The notes: generated from the letters alone by a model not told the origin. A DNA stretch of 36,272 nucleotides from a bacterium (GCA_022703485.1 JAKLDO010000028.1:1-36272), one strand, 5' to 3'. Shown: positions 7,427 through 17,846, numbered from the stretch's first letter. Made by a program: numbers and translations.

Positions 7427-7487
7427 CCTTCTCCCTTAAAAAAAGGAGAAGGAGAAAAGTCCCTTTCCTTTTTAAAAGGGAAAGGGA
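7427..7487. repeat. two adjacent hairpins between genes
   Basis: CCTTCTCC (7427-7434) pairs with GGAGAAGG (7445-7452), and TCCCTTTCC (7460-7468) pairs with GGAAAGGGA (7479-7487). The arrangement, preceded by CCCTCATCCCGA, resembles the dispersed intergenic REP-type elements common in many genomes. It could also end transcription of the upstream remnant. Confidence 0.6.
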
Positions 7488-7516
7488 TTTAGGGAATGGG
7501 TTGAGAGGAGGTTAAA

Positions 7517-9709
7517 ATGCGCAACATATTAATAATACTTCTTCTTTTCCTGTTCTGGTCATGCACCTCTTGTAATTCAGAAGCACATAAAACCGATTCC
7601 GATTCGACAATTGATAAAGACATGATTGACGAAGAAGATATTGATATTCCTGATGACTTGTCCGACGAAGTTTTAACGGAGTCGGAAGATACAGAGCCGG
7701 ATGAAGATGGTGATGTTGGCACAGATTCTGACGAGATCCCAGATTCTGATTACCCTGAACCGACCTGCATTGAGATATATGAAGGAGATCCGGAATCAAA
7801 GTTGTGCTTCGGACCTGTGAAAACAAATGTGAAATGTAACGGTTCTCCTGAAAATAATGAATTTGTAACAGTTCTCGAAGATGACAATCCTATAGGATCA
7901 GTAGATAAACCGATGGACATGAATGATGATTTTGTGTTTTTTACGGTTAATCCAAAAGATAAAAGCCGTTGTTTTGGTGAATATACTTATTGCCCTGATA
8001 TTTATGGTTGTAACAAGTGGGATGGATATTTGTATGAGATTGTAATATCAAAATTTATTCACAATGTGTTTAGTGTGGAAGGGCAGTATATAGTTTTTGC
8101 TGTTTCAGATGAAACAACCGTAAGCAACAAATTGTATACGGGGAATTTAATTTCAAATGAAATTTTGATGTTGAGAGATTGGGTAACATCAGGTTATGGC
8201 AAGCTTCAATTAAAATATCCATTTTTGACATACAATTCCTATGATGTTCCCTATGTATTTAATCTTGAAACTAATGAAACTGAAAAATTATCCAGACTGA
8301 CCGGTCCGTTCCCGAGGAATGACGGAAAGAATCTGGTACTTACGGGGTATTATAAACAGTCCGGGGAAAGTGATGAAGAGACACCGTTCGGAATAGCGAC
8401 ATGGATCGTTGATATGAAAACATATGAGATAAAACCGTTGAATGTGACAGCAACCATTGGTGAAGGAGTGGTGAACATTGATGGGGATTATGCTCTGATC
8501 GGTTCCGGAAGAGATCTGGTTTATTATGGAAATTTTCTTAACAGCTGGAGCGGAATGGATATTTATTCATTCAATATGAAAACAAAAAGAGAAGAGAAAT
8601 GGACTCCTGAGATAAAAGGGATATTTGAAGGAAATATCACTAAACCGAGTTTTGAGTATCCGTATTTCCATTATATTGCCAATGAGACAAATAAAATCGA
8701 TACAGGGGCAAGCTTTGTACTGAACATAGAAACAGGAGAAACGACAAAGCTGTGGCCGAGTATTGGAGATGAGTGGATGTACATAAAAGACAGGCATGTC
8801 ATACTCGGAGGATATTACAGGAACGGAATAGCCAAACTTCCTGATCTCCCGAGACTTCCTGAAAATGCAGATGCTGGTTGTGAAGATAATAATGTATGCA
8901 CCGATAACAGATATTTCGTGACTGATGGTAAGTGTCATTTCATCCCTAACCATGAAAGGTGTGATGACAAAGATGATCTAACTCTTCTTGATGTCTGTAT
9001 TGACGGAAGCTGTCAGGGTTACGCAGGAACAGGGACAGATGAAGGAATGGTTGAAGTGGAAGCGGGGACATTTCTGTATGACGGAATTGAATTTGAAATT
9101 ACAGATCCGTTCATGATGGATGTTTTTGAAGTTACAAACAGCGATTATGCAAAATGTGTGGAATCAAAAGCATGTGTTCCGCCGCTCAGGAGCCGTTCAC
9201 TCACTGTACTTGATTACTACGGAAATCCGCTTTATGACAATTATCCTGTTCTTTATGTGAACCAGTATGAAGCTCAAGTTTACTGCAACTGGCTTGGTAA
9301 AAGACTTCCTACAGAATTCGAGTGGATGAAAGCGGCATGGGATGGTGAAGAGAAAACATATCTGTGGGGTGAGGAAGTTCCGACATATACAAATTATTAC
9401 GCAAGAACCACAACAGGATTTTCCGGAGCAGTCGGATATGATGTTGTGGAAGTCGGCACATTTCCTGTTGATAAAACAGTCTCAGGTATAATGGACATGT
9501 CAGGCAATGTCACAGAATGGACGACCAGTGAATGGACATATGATCTCTGCGTTACTCCGCCTTGCACTGGATATTTCGGAAGCGACCTTGTAGTCACCAA
9601 AGGCGGCGGCACAGACATGGGACCCGAACTCAAGACCAGACATCCTTACACCCCGTGGACACATTCATTTTTCACAGGGTTCAGATGCGTGAAGAGTGTA
9701 AAAAACTGA
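7517..9709 (+). CDS. lipoprotein with C-terminal formylglycine-generating-enzyme-like (SUMF1) domain
   Basis: A 730-residue predicted lipoprotein. The signal peptide ends in FWSC (Cys16), then an Asp/Glu/Ser-rich tether runs to about residue 75. A central beta-rich region (about 80-450) has propeller-like strands, followed by a short Cys-rich stretch (CEDNNVCTDN to GSCQG). The FGE-sulfatase domain (about 510-730) shows MVEVEAGTF, VNQYEAQVYCNWLGKRLPTE, EFEWMKAAW, MDMSGNVTEW and TGFRC. Such domains either make formylglycine or act as ligand-binding folds; the lipoprotein setting suggests the latter. AGGAGG precedes the ATG. The first half of the gene is AT-richer than the second, which may reflect a mosaic origin. 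Confidence 0.88.
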   Translation: MRNILIILLLFLFWSCTSCNSEAHKTDSDSTIDKDMIDEEDIDIPDDLSDEVLTESEDTEPDEDGDVGTDSDEIPDSDYPEPTCIEIYEGDPESKLCFGPVKTNVKCNGSPENNEFVTVLEDDNPIGSVDKPMDMNDDFVFFTVNPKDKSRCFGEYTYCPDIYGCNKWDGYLYEIVISKFIHNVFSVEGQYIVFAVSDETTVSNKLYTGNLISNEILMLRDWVTSGYGKLQLKYPFLTYNSYDVPYVFNLETNETEKLSRLTGPFPRNDGKNLVLTGYYKQSGESDEETPFGIATWIVDMKTYEIKPLNVTATIGEGVVNIDGDYALIGSGRDLVYYGNFLNSWSGMDIYSFNMKTKREEKWTPEIKGIFEGNITKPSFEYPYFHYIANETNKIDTGASFVLNIETGETTKLWPSIGDEWMYIKDRHVILGGYYRNGIAKLPDLPRLPENADAGCEDNNVCTDNRYFVTDGKCHFIPNHERCDDKDDLTLLDVCIDGSCQGYAGTGTDEGMVEVEAGTFLYDGIEFEITDPFMMDVFEVTNSDYAKCVESKACVPPLRSRSLTVLDYYGNPLYDNYPVLYVNQYEAQVYCNWLGKRLPTEFEWMKAAWDGEEKTYLWGEEVPTYTNYYARTTTGFSGAVGYDVVEVGTFPVDKTVSGIMDMSGNVTEWTTSEWTYDLCVTPPCTGYFGSDLVVTKGGGTDMGPELKTRHPYTPWTHSFFTGFRCVKSVKN

Positions 9710-9751
9710 AAAGTTTGTGAATAATCTGATTTTGATCTCTTTTCTGGCTTC

Positions 9752-9780
9752 TTGACTTAAATCGTCTCATAAAGTAGATT
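9752..9780 (+). promoter_or_regulatory. candidate sigma-70 promoter for the NfeD-flotillin operon
   Basis: TTGACT (9752-9757), 17-bp spacer, TAGATT (9775-9780), 36 bp before the ATG at 9816. Spacing is ideal and the hexamers match 5/6 and 4/6. Confidence 0.4.
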
Positions 9781-9815
9781 CTTTCAGTCGGTTTCAACAA
9801 AAAAGAGGTTGTAAA

Positions 9816-10415
9816 ATGAATGAAAGTTCTATTTTTCAAAGTATTCTGCAGTGGTGGGACGCGATCCCGGGTGTCATGAAAGTGCTCTGGGTGATAGCAA
9901 TTCCTTCAACGCTGCTCTTCCTCATTCAGATGGTGATGCTTGTCTTCGGGTTCGATTCGGACCACGACATGGATGCTCCGTCTGGTGACGGCGGTCTTGA
10001 TATGCACACCGATTCGGGATTGAACCTTTTCTCTGTACGCAATCTCATAATTTTCATGACCGTTTTCTCGTGGAGCGGTATCACGGGGCTCGCATCAGGC
10101 TGGAACACGGGAGTGACCTTCGGCATAAGCTTTGTTCTCGCTCTTGGAATCATGATCTTCGTAGCCTGGATGTTCAAAAAGATATCGACAATGGGTGAGA
10201 CAGGCACTTTTGACATCGCAAAGGCGAAAGGGGCGACTGCAACGGTCTATATTCCTCTTGCCGGCGCTTCAAAAGGCAAGGTGAACGCAAGGGTTGACGG
10301 CAGGCTCGTCGAGCTTGACGCAGTATCTCTGACAAAAGAGGACATCCCGACAGGAACTACCGTTGAGATAGTAGAAGTCGTTGACAGACAGTTCGTAGTC
10401 GTAAAAATCAAATAA
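9816..10415 (+). CDS. NfeD/YuaF-like membrane protein
   Basis: A 199-residue protein with hydrophobic segments at about residues 18-45, 70-90 and 100-125, and a C-terminal domain with the beta pattern of an NfeD-type OB fold (GATATVYIPLAG to RQFVVVKIK). NfeD proteins are encoded next to flotillin/stomatin genes and partner with them in membrane microdomains. Here the flotillin gene follows after 12 bp, which supports the assignment. An acidic loop, FGFDSDHDMDAPSGDGG, follows the first membrane segment. The gene begins a probable four-gene operon. Confidence 0.8.
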   Translation: MNESSIFQSILQWWDAIPGVMKVLWVIAIPSTLLFLIQMVMLVFGFDSDHDMDAPSGDGGLDMHTDSGLNLFSVRNLIIFMTVFSWSGITGLASGWNTGVTFGISFVLALGIMIFVAWMFKKISTMGETGTFDIAKAKGATATVYIPLAGASKGKVNARVDGRLVELDAVSLTKEDIPTGTTVEIVEVVDRQFVVVKIK

Positions 10416-10427
10416 CGGAGAGGAAAA

Positions 10428-11879
10428 ATGGTTGAAATGAGCGGATTTTCATTGTTTGCAGTGATACTTGTCACTGTAATAGTCCTTGTTCTGTTCGGAA
10501 CTTTCATCGGCCTCATGAGGCGCTACAAAAGATGTCCGGCTGACAAAGTTCTTGTTATCTACGGAAAGACCGGTACAGGCCGCAGTTCAAGATGCATACA
10601 CGGCGGAGCGGCATTTATATGGCCCCTTTTCCAGGATTACCAGTTCCTTGATCTGATCCCGATGTCGATAGAAGTAAATCTCAGGAACGCCCTTTCAAAG
10701 CAGAACATCCGTGTCGATGTTCCTTCAAGGTTCACGATAGGTATCTCGACTGAGCCGGAAGTGATGCAGAATGCGGCTGAAAGGCTTCTCGGGCTTACCC
10801 AGAAACAGATAACCGATATTGCAAGCGATATACTTTTCGGCCAGCTCAGGCTCGTGATCGCAACAATGAACATCGAGGAGATCAACTCCGACCGTGACAA
10901 GTTCCTTATCAATGTCAGCAAGAATGTCGAAGCCGAGCTTTCAAAGATCGGTCTGAAACTTATAAATGTCAATGTGACCGACATCAAGGATGAATCAGGC
11001 TATATCGAAGCTCTAGGTAAGGAAGCTGCGGCTCAGGCTATAAACGATGCAAAGAAATCGGTCGCTGAAAAAGACCGTGACGGAGCTATCGGTGAAGCCA
11101 ATGCAAAACAGGATGAAAGGGTTCAGGTCGCTAATGCGCTCGCTCTGGCAAAGATCGGTGAAGCCGAAGCACATAGAAGTGAAAGGGTCGCGATCGCTGA
11201 TAAAAATTCAAAAGCGGTTGTCGGCGAAAATATGTCAAAGGTCGAGATAGCCAATTCAGATGCGACCAGAAGGGAAAAAGAGGCTGAAGCTTCAAGAAAG
11301 GCGATAGCGGCTGAAAAGGTCGCAACGGCAAAAGCGCTTGAGGAATCTTATCAGGCTGAAAAAGAAGCTGAAACTGCCCGTGCAAAGAGAGAGCTCGCAA
11401 CAAGAGAGGCCGATGTCATCATTCCTGCCGAGATAGATAAGCGTAAGATCGAGATAGATGCTGAAGCTCAGGCTGAAAAGACCCGCCGTCTCGCCCGCGG
11501 TGACGCTGATGCTATTTTTGCAAAGATGGAAGCTGAAGGTCGCGGTATTTATGAGATACTTTCAAAACAGGCTGACGGTTTCAAGCAGATAGTCGATGCG
11601 GCTGACGGTGATGCGAAGAGCGCATTCCTCCTCATGATGGCCGACAAGATGCCCGAACTTGTAAAGATGCAGGTCGAAGCTATAAAGAACATAAAGATAG
11701 ACAAGGTCACAGTATGGGACAGCGGCAACGGCGCAGGCGGCGACAAAACATCGACCGCGAATTTCATGTCAGGACTTGCAAAGACCATCCCGCCGTTGAA
11801 CGACCTTTTCAACCTTGCCGGAATGAAACTTCCCGAATATCTCGGTCAGGAGAAGGAAAAGGAGAAAGATCCGCAGTAG
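10428..11879 (+). CDS. flotillin-family SPFH protein
   Basis: A 483-residue membrane-scaffold protein. It has one N-terminal transmembrane segment (about residues 7-30), an SPFH/band-7 domain (about 40-200), then a long Ala/Glu/Lys coiled coil (about 200-370, with repeated AEKE/EAEA/KAxAE patterns). A C-terminal oligomerisation region lies at about 375-450. The length fits YqiK/FloT-type flotillins. It is paired with the NfeD-like gene upstream and followed 9 bp later by the serine racemase-like gene, so the three are probably cotranscribed. The start with GGAGAGG upstream is well supported. Confidence 0.92.
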   Translation: MVEMSGFSLFAVILVTVIVLVLFGTFIGLMRRYKRCPADKVLVIYGKTGTGRSSRCIHGGAAFIWPLFQDYQFLDLIPMSIEVNLRNALSKQNIRVDVPSRFTIGISTEPEVMQNAAERLLGLTQKQITDIASDILFGQLRLVIATMNIEEINSDRDKFLINVSKNVEAELSKIGLKLINVNVTDIKDESGYIEALGKEAAAQAINDAKKSVAEKDRDGAIGEANAKQDERVQVANALALAKIGEAEAHRSERVAIADKNSKAVVGENMSKVEIANSDATRREKEAEASRKAIAAEKVATAKALEESYQAEKEAETARAKRELATREADVIIPAEIDKRKIEIDAEAQAEKTRRLARGDADAIFAKMEAEGRGIYEILSKQADGFKQIVDAADGDAKSAFLLMMADKMPELVKMQVEAIKNIKIDKVTVWDSGNGAGGDKTSTANFMSGLAKTIPPLNDLFNLAGMKLPEYLGQEKEKEKDPQ

Positions 11880-11888
11880 GAGATATCA

Positions 11889-12839
11889 ATGTCCGATGTG
11901 ACTTTTGAAGATATTGTCAAGGCTCATGAAAGGATAAGACCTTTTATAACAAAAACGCCTGTGATGAACAGTTCAGCAATAGATTCGGCCGCAGGATGCA
12001 CGGTGTTTTTCAAGTGCGAGAACTTCCAGAAAGCCGGTGCTTTCAAGTTCCGCGGGGCGACGAATGCTGTTTTGAGCCTGAGCGGGCATGACTCCTCAAA
12101 AGGGGTATGCACTCACAGTTCAGGAAATCATGCCGCGGCGCTTGCTCTTGCCGCAAAGATGAGGAAGATCAAGTGTTTCGTGGTCATGCCTGAGAATGCG
12201 CCTGCTGTTAAAAAAGAGAATGTAATGAGCTTCGGAGCTCAGATATTTGATGTCGAATCCACACTGAAAGCCCGTATTGAAGGACTTGAAAAAGTAGTTG
12301 CAAAAACAGGCGCGGCGTTCATTCATCCCTATGATAATCCTCAGGTTATAGCAGGGCAGGGGACTGCCGTGAAAGAGCTTATGGAGGAAATGGGGCTGAT
12401 GGATGTAGTGATAACTCCTGTGGGCGGCGGCGGTCTTTTAAGCGGAACTTCGATAATGGTCAAGGGAATGTCAAAGGATATCGAGGTCTATGCAGGAGAA
12501 CCGGCAGGCGCCGACGATGCTTACCGGAGCATGAAGGAGGGGAGGCCTCTTGCGATGAATAACCCGCAGACTGTTGCTGACGGGCTTAGGACATCGCTTT
12601 CTGAACGGACATTTTCCATAATAAAAACAAATGTTTCTGCAATTCTGCCGGTTGAAGATGAACTCACTTTGCAGGCGATGAAGCTGGTGTATGACAAGCT
12701 TGATGTGCTCATTGAGCCGAGCTCTGCCGTGCCTCTTGCCGCAATACTTGCGAACAGGGAGCTTTTTGCAGGGAAAAAAGTGGGGCTCATTGTTTCAGGC
12801 GGAAATGTCGATAAAAGTCTTTATAAGTGGTTATCGTAA
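11889..12839 (+). CDS. PLP-dependent serine racemase / threonine dehydratase-like enzyme
   Basis: A fold-type II PLP enzyme of 316 residues with no C-terminal ACT domain. The PLP Lys is K53 in AFKFRGATNA. SSGNHAAAL follows near residue 80, the phosphate loop GGGGLLSG near 180, and SGGN near the end. EPAGADDAY near residue 205 matches the EPxxADDxY divalent-metal site of serine racemases, and the adjoining TVADGLRTSL is also racemase-like. The likely activity is L-Ser/L-Thr dehydration to keto acid and ammonia, serine racemisation, or both; the sequence alone does not decide. It lies 9 bp after the flotillin gene with an AGGAG site. Confidence 0.9.
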   Translation: MSDVTFEDIVKAHERIRPFITKTPVMNSSAIDSAAGCTVFFKCENFQKAGAFKFRGATNAVLSLSGHDSSKGVCTHSSGNHAAALALAAKMRKIKCFVVMPENAPAVKKENVMSFGAQIFDVESTLKARIEGLEKVVAKTGAAFIHPYDNPQVIAGQGTAVKELMEEMGLMDVVITPVGGGGLLSGTSIMVKGMSKDIEVYAGEPAGADDAYRSMKEGRPLAMNNPQTVADGLRTSLSERTFSIIKTNVSAILPVEDELTLQAMKLVYDKLDVLIEPSSAVPLAAILANRELFAGKKVGLIVSGGNVDKSLYKWLS

Positions 12840-12859
12840 TATATTGAGGGGGTTATGTC

Positions 12860-13936
12860 ATGAAGTATCTGATCGTGTTTTTGGCGTTCATACTTTTTAC
12901 GGCATGTGAGAACACAGTACAGCTTAAAAGTGACGCTGAAAACAAAATTGATGAAGATAATTCAGTTAATGACACTGAAGTTAACGATATCAATGACGAA
13001 TCTGTTAATGACAGCTCTGATGAAGAAGCTGATACAGAAGTGGACGATGAGACAGTTCCCGATATTGATACTATCGGTGAAGGATGTCTTACGAATGATG
13101 ACTGCGGTCCGAAGGAATACTGCCTGAAAGATGCCGGGGTCTGCGATGAAAATGCAGTCGGTACCTGCACGGCGCGTCCTGAGAACTGTCATTATACCCG
13201 TGCTGTCTCTCCGCAGTGCGGTTGTGACAATTACACTTACAGCAACGAATGCTGGGCAGGAGCCGCCGGAGCGGTGATAGCCCATGCCGGAGAGTGTGAA
13301 GGCGATGTTCTGTGCTGGGACAGTGAAGAATGTAAAGAATCAGAATACTGTCAGAAAAAATATGGCGTATGCGATCTCGGTTTCGGTGTATGCCGTACAT
13401 TACCTGTGGACTGTCCGGACAGCGATGAGCCGGATGTGTGCGGTTGTGATCTGAAGGAATATACTGACTGGTGTCAGGCTGATATGGCCGGGACATTTGT
13501 AAAACACGAGGGAAAATGCAACCGTAACGATGATTCTCTGGTGAGATATTTCTATGCCGAAAATGCCGAATCCCCTGACGGTTATCTGAAAATTGTCGTA
13601 TCTCCTGTCGAAATGAAGGAGTTCTTTGCGATAGACACATTCCAGGAACAGTTCCTGAGCAGTGAGAATTCGGTCGTTATCACGGTCCGTTTCTACGAGA
13701 AAGGCGATATGAATAAAGATTACGCTGAGTTGCAGTACAAACTGTCCCTGCCGCTGACATTACCCATGGGCGTCGGTTTCGGCTATGAAGGAAGCTACCT
13801 GAAATGGTTCAGCCCCGAAGGCGGCGAACTCGGCGACATGGACGGCACCGTCATCACCTATGAATATATCCCCCTTGACAACGAAAACGAAGTCTCCACC
13901 CTCAACCTCACCGGATTGAATCTGTCGATGAAGTAG
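12860..13936 (+). CDS. lipoprotein with two Kazal-like Cys-rich modules
   Basis: A 358-residue predicted lipoprotein: lipobox FTAC (Cys16), an Asp/Glu/Asn tether to about residue 72, then two copies of a paired Cys-rich unit. Each unit has a CxxxDCGPKEYC-like part (CLTNDDCGPKEYC; CWDSEECKESEYC) followed by a Kazal-like part (CGCDNYTYSNECWAGAAG to HAGEC; VCGCDLKEYTDWCQADMAG to HEGKC). The C-terminal 150 residues form a beta-rich domain I do not recognise. Kazal folds can inhibit serine proteases, but the inhibitory loop cannot be judged here. GAGGGGG precedes the ATG, 20 bp after the racemase gene, so it may be the last gene of that operon. Confidence 0.75.
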   Translation: MKYLIVFLAFILFTACENTVQLKSDAENKIDEDNSVNDTEVNDINDESVNDSSDEEADTEVDDETVPDIDTIGEGCLTNDDCGPKEYCLKDAGVCDENAVGTCTARPENCHYTRAVSPQCGCDNYTYSNECWAGAAGAVIAHAGECEGDVLCWDSEECKESEYCQKKYGVCDLGFGVCRTLPVDCPDSDEPDVCGCDLKEYTDWCQADMAGTFVKHEGKCNRNDDSLVRYFYAENAESPDGYLKIVVSPVEMKEFFAIDTFQEQFLSSENSVVITVRFYEKGDMNKDYAELQYKLSLPLTLPMGVGFGYEGSYLKWFSPEGGELGDMDGTVITYEYIPLDNENEVSTLNLTGLNLSMK

Positions 13937-13957
13937 GAATATATGTGTGTTGATTTT

Positions 13958-14004
13958 GTAGGGGCGACATTTCTTGACCGTCGAAGTTTTACGAAGACTG
14001 GTAT
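13958..14004. repeat. long inverted repeat, left arm
   Basis: Begins GTAGGGGCGACATTTCTTGA. Its reverse complement matches 14140-14187 with only a few differences and a 1-bp length change. The two arms enclose about 135 bp that hold the 14034-14057 hairpin. Confidence 0.85.
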
Positions 14005-14033
14005 GACGCCCTTGCATTGCGGTTGAGTTCGTA

Positions 14034-14057
14034 GGGGTTGATCCGTGTATCAACCCT
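14034..14057. repeat. REP-like hairpin, GGGGTTGAT type
   Basis: GGGGTTGAT (14034-14042) pairs with ATCAACCCT (14049-14057) across a 6-base loop, preceded by GTA. The same element, with a perfect stem, occurs inside the RAYT gene at 14688-14711. Confidence 0.85.
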
Positions 14058-14139
14058 GTATTTCCCCATTGCGATTCCTGGAAGAAAAAGGGAAACAAAT
14101 CCAAATTCAAAGAGAAAAGGCGCAATAAATCAGGGCGCG

Positions 14140-14187
14140 ATACCAGTCTTTGTCAAGACTTCGACGGTCAAGAAATCTCGCCCCTAC
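14140..14187. repeat. long inverted repeat, right arm
   Basis: Ends TCTCGCCCCTAC and is the inverted partner of 13958-14004. The pairing GTCAAGAAA/TTTCTTGAC and GGGGCGA/TCGCCCC is plain. Confidence 0.85.
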
Positions 14188-14205
14188 GAAACCCGCTATA
14201 AATTC

Positions 14206-14247
14206 TCCATAGTGAATTTTCCATAGTGAATTTTCCATAGCAAATTC
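14206..14247 (+). repeat. three tandem 14-bp repeats
   Basis: TCCATAGTGAATTT occurs at 14206-14219 and 14220-14233, with a slightly altered third copy at 14234-14247. The function is unknown; it may be slippage inside the repeat cluster. Confidence 0.85.
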
Positions 14248-14297
14248 AACAAGTTATCTTGACAGAGCGAAAGCATGATATTAGATTCAATCTGTCA

Positions 14298-14319
14298 GGG
14301 CGAAAACATGGTTTCGCCC
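14298..14319. repeat. REP-like hairpin, GGGCGAAA type, at the RAYT start
   Basis: GGGCGAAA (14298-14305) pairs perfectly with TTTCGCCC (14312-14319) around ACATGG. It ends 14 bp before the chosen RAYT start codon, so it could affect translation. The same 22 bp recur at 14642-14663. Confidence 0.9.
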
Positions 14320-14333
14320 CTACGAGGGAAAAA

Positions 14334-14935
14334 ATGCCGTTTAATCCTGAAACACATCACAGGCGGTCAATAAGGCTAAGAGATTATGATTATTCACAAA
14401 ACGGTGCGTATTTCGTGACGGTCTGTGTCAATAAGAAATTGGAACTGTTCGGAAATATTGTTGACAGCGGAATGGTTTTGAACCGTGCGGGAAAAATGAC
14501 CGGTGAGATCTGGGAGAAACTTCCGGAAAAATTCGACGGTGTTTTTCTTGATGAATATTGTGTAATGCCCAACCATTTCCACGGGATACTGGTGATTGAC
14601 GCTAACCCCGGAAATAAATTCAAAAACATGGGCGAAAACATGGGCGAAAACATGGTTTCGCCCCTACAGGAAATGCAAAGCAATGTAGGGGTTGATCCAT
14701 GTATCAACCCCATTCAAGGATTGCCGCGATTTATTTCATGGTTTAAACGGATTTCAACAAACCGGTACATTCACGGGGTTGAAAATGACGGTTGGGAACC
14801 ATTTTATCAAAAATTATGGCAGCGCAATTATTACGAACATGTGATAAGAAATGAATCGGAACTTGAAAGTATCAGGCGGTATATTTCAGAAAATCCTGTT
14901 GACTGGAAAAATGACGAAAATAATCCGTCAGCGCA

Positions 14936-14948
<13 letters not shown>
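14334..14948 (+). CDS. REP-associated tyrosine transposase (RAYT, Y1_Tnp-like)
   Basis: A single-strand HUH-type nuclease of the TnpA_REP group, about 204 residues. RSIRLRDYDYSQNGAYFVTVC is the classical N-terminal motif. The HUH pair is in VMPNHFHGIL near residue 81. The likely nucleophile Tyr lies in NYYEHVIRNESE, followed by RYISENPVDW. I chose ATG 14334 because GAGGGAAAAA precedes it; the longer frame to 14259 only translates a REP hairpin. Residues of about 99-126 (MGENMGENMVSP to VGVDPCINP) are encoded by two REP palindromes inserted in frame between the HUH strand and the Tyr helix. The 3' end overlaps the minus-strand lipoprotein by 13 bp. Confidence 0.9.
14642..14663. repeat. REP-like hairpin inside the RAYT coding sequence
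   Basis: Identical 22 bp to 14298-14319. It is preceded by an extra 12-bp unit (ATGGGCGAAAAC at 14628), giving the peptide repeat MGENMGENM. CCCCTAC follows, as at the other copies. Confidence 0.92.
14688..14711. repeat. second REP-like hairpin inside the RAYT coding sequence
   Basis: GGGGTTGAT (14688-14696) pairs perfectly with ATCAACCCC (14703-14711), preceded by GTA. It is related to 14034-14057 and encodes GVDPCIN in frame. Confidence 0.92.
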
Positions 14949-15700
<752 letters not shown>

Positions 15701-15785
15701 CAAACCCCTCCATTTAACCATTTATAAAAACTGAAAAAAACAATAAGAGGATGATAAAAATATCTGCAAAAAAAGCAATATGCCC

Positions 15786-15814
15786 TTGACGGACAGTTTT
15801 TGTGCTTATACATT
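15786..15814 (+). promoter_or_regulatory. candidate sigma-70 promoter of groESL
   Basis: TTGACG (15786-15791), 17-bp spacer, TACATT (15809-15814), 38 bp before groES. I looked for a CIRCE operator (TTAGCACTC-N9-GAGTGCTAA) between 15701 and 15852 and saw none, so HrcA control is not indicated here. Confidence 0.45.
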
Positions 15815-15852
15815 AGCCTGTTTTTAGTATTTTTCATTAACAGGAGGAAAAA

Positions 15853-16143
15853 ATGAAACTTAAGCCTTTGAACGACAGAGTGATCGTTAAAAGAGTTGAA
15901 AGTGAAACAAAGACAGCCGGCGGAATAATAATTCCCGATACAGCAAAAGAGAAACCGGCGGAAGCTGAAGTTGTCGCAGTCGGAACAGGTAAGATGCTTG
16001 ATAACGGCGACCGTCAGAAAATGCAGGTCAAAGCTGGGGACAGAATACTTTTCGGCAAATACAGCGGTACCGAAGTGAAGATCAACGGCGAGGAGCATCT
16101 CATCCTCAGGGAAGACGACATTCTTGCAATAGTTGAAAAGTAA
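15853..16143 (+). CDS. groES: GroES co-chaperonin
   Basis: 96-residue heptameric lid of the GroEL chaperonin. It begins [16 protein letters not shown], has the mobile loop [18 protein letters not shown] (GroEL-contacting IIIP), and ends [15 protein letters not shown]. An AGGAGG site lies 7 bp before the ATG. groEL follows after 24 bp in the usual bicistronic order. Confidence 0.98.
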   Translation: MKLKPLNDRVIVKRVESETKTAGGIIIPDTAKEKPAEAEVVAVGTGKMLDNGDRQKMQVKAGDRILFGKYSGTEVKINGEEHLILREDDILAIVEK

Positions 16144-17811
<1,668 letters not shown>

Positions 17812-17816
17812 GTTTC

Positions 17817-17846
17817 TGTCATAATGTCAATTTGACTATTTGTCAT
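17817..17846 (+). promoter_or_regulatory. TGTCA-rich inverted/direct repeats upstream of the gsp operon
   Basis: TGTCAT at 17817, GTCAATTTGAC (a perfect 5+1+5 palindrome) at 17826-17836, and TGTCAT at 17841. They lie 45-75 bp upstream of the -24 box, where enhancer-binding proteins often bind. No regulator can be named from this. Confidence 0.3.

Larger units (their letters stand above)
13937..14333. other. REP-like repeat cluster upstream of the RAYT gene
   Basis: A 397-bp stretch without a supported gene. Apparent short frames across it are translations of repeats (for example GLIHGSTPT on the minus strand). It contains a long imperfect inverted repeat (13958-14004 with 14140-14187), a GGGGTTGAT hairpin (14034-14057), three tandem 14-bp repeats (14206-14247) and a GGGCGAAA hairpin (14298-14319). 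The stems share the ends GTAGGGG / CCCCTAC. Confidence 0.8.

Noticed and set aside
3684..7516. Loss of rnfB by the insertions behind rnfA
   Set aside because: In rnfCDGEAB operons rnfB would come next, but other bacteria have rnfB first (rnfBCDGEA), and the region upstream of rnfC is outside the window. Loss cannot be claimed.
7517..9709. A true sulfatase-activating enzyme
   Set aside because: No sulfatase gene is nearby and the domain is fused to a lipoprotein with a propeller-like region, so I call it only FGE-like.
13760..14125. Minus-strand ORF across the end of the Kazal-like lipoprotein and the repeat cluster
   Set aside because: It translates repeat sequence (such as GLIHGSTPT) and the antisense of a real gene.
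14259..14333. Longer N-terminus of the RAYT protein
   Set aside because: The extra 25 codons only translate a REP hairpin and have no ribosome site; GAGGG before ATG 14334 fits better.
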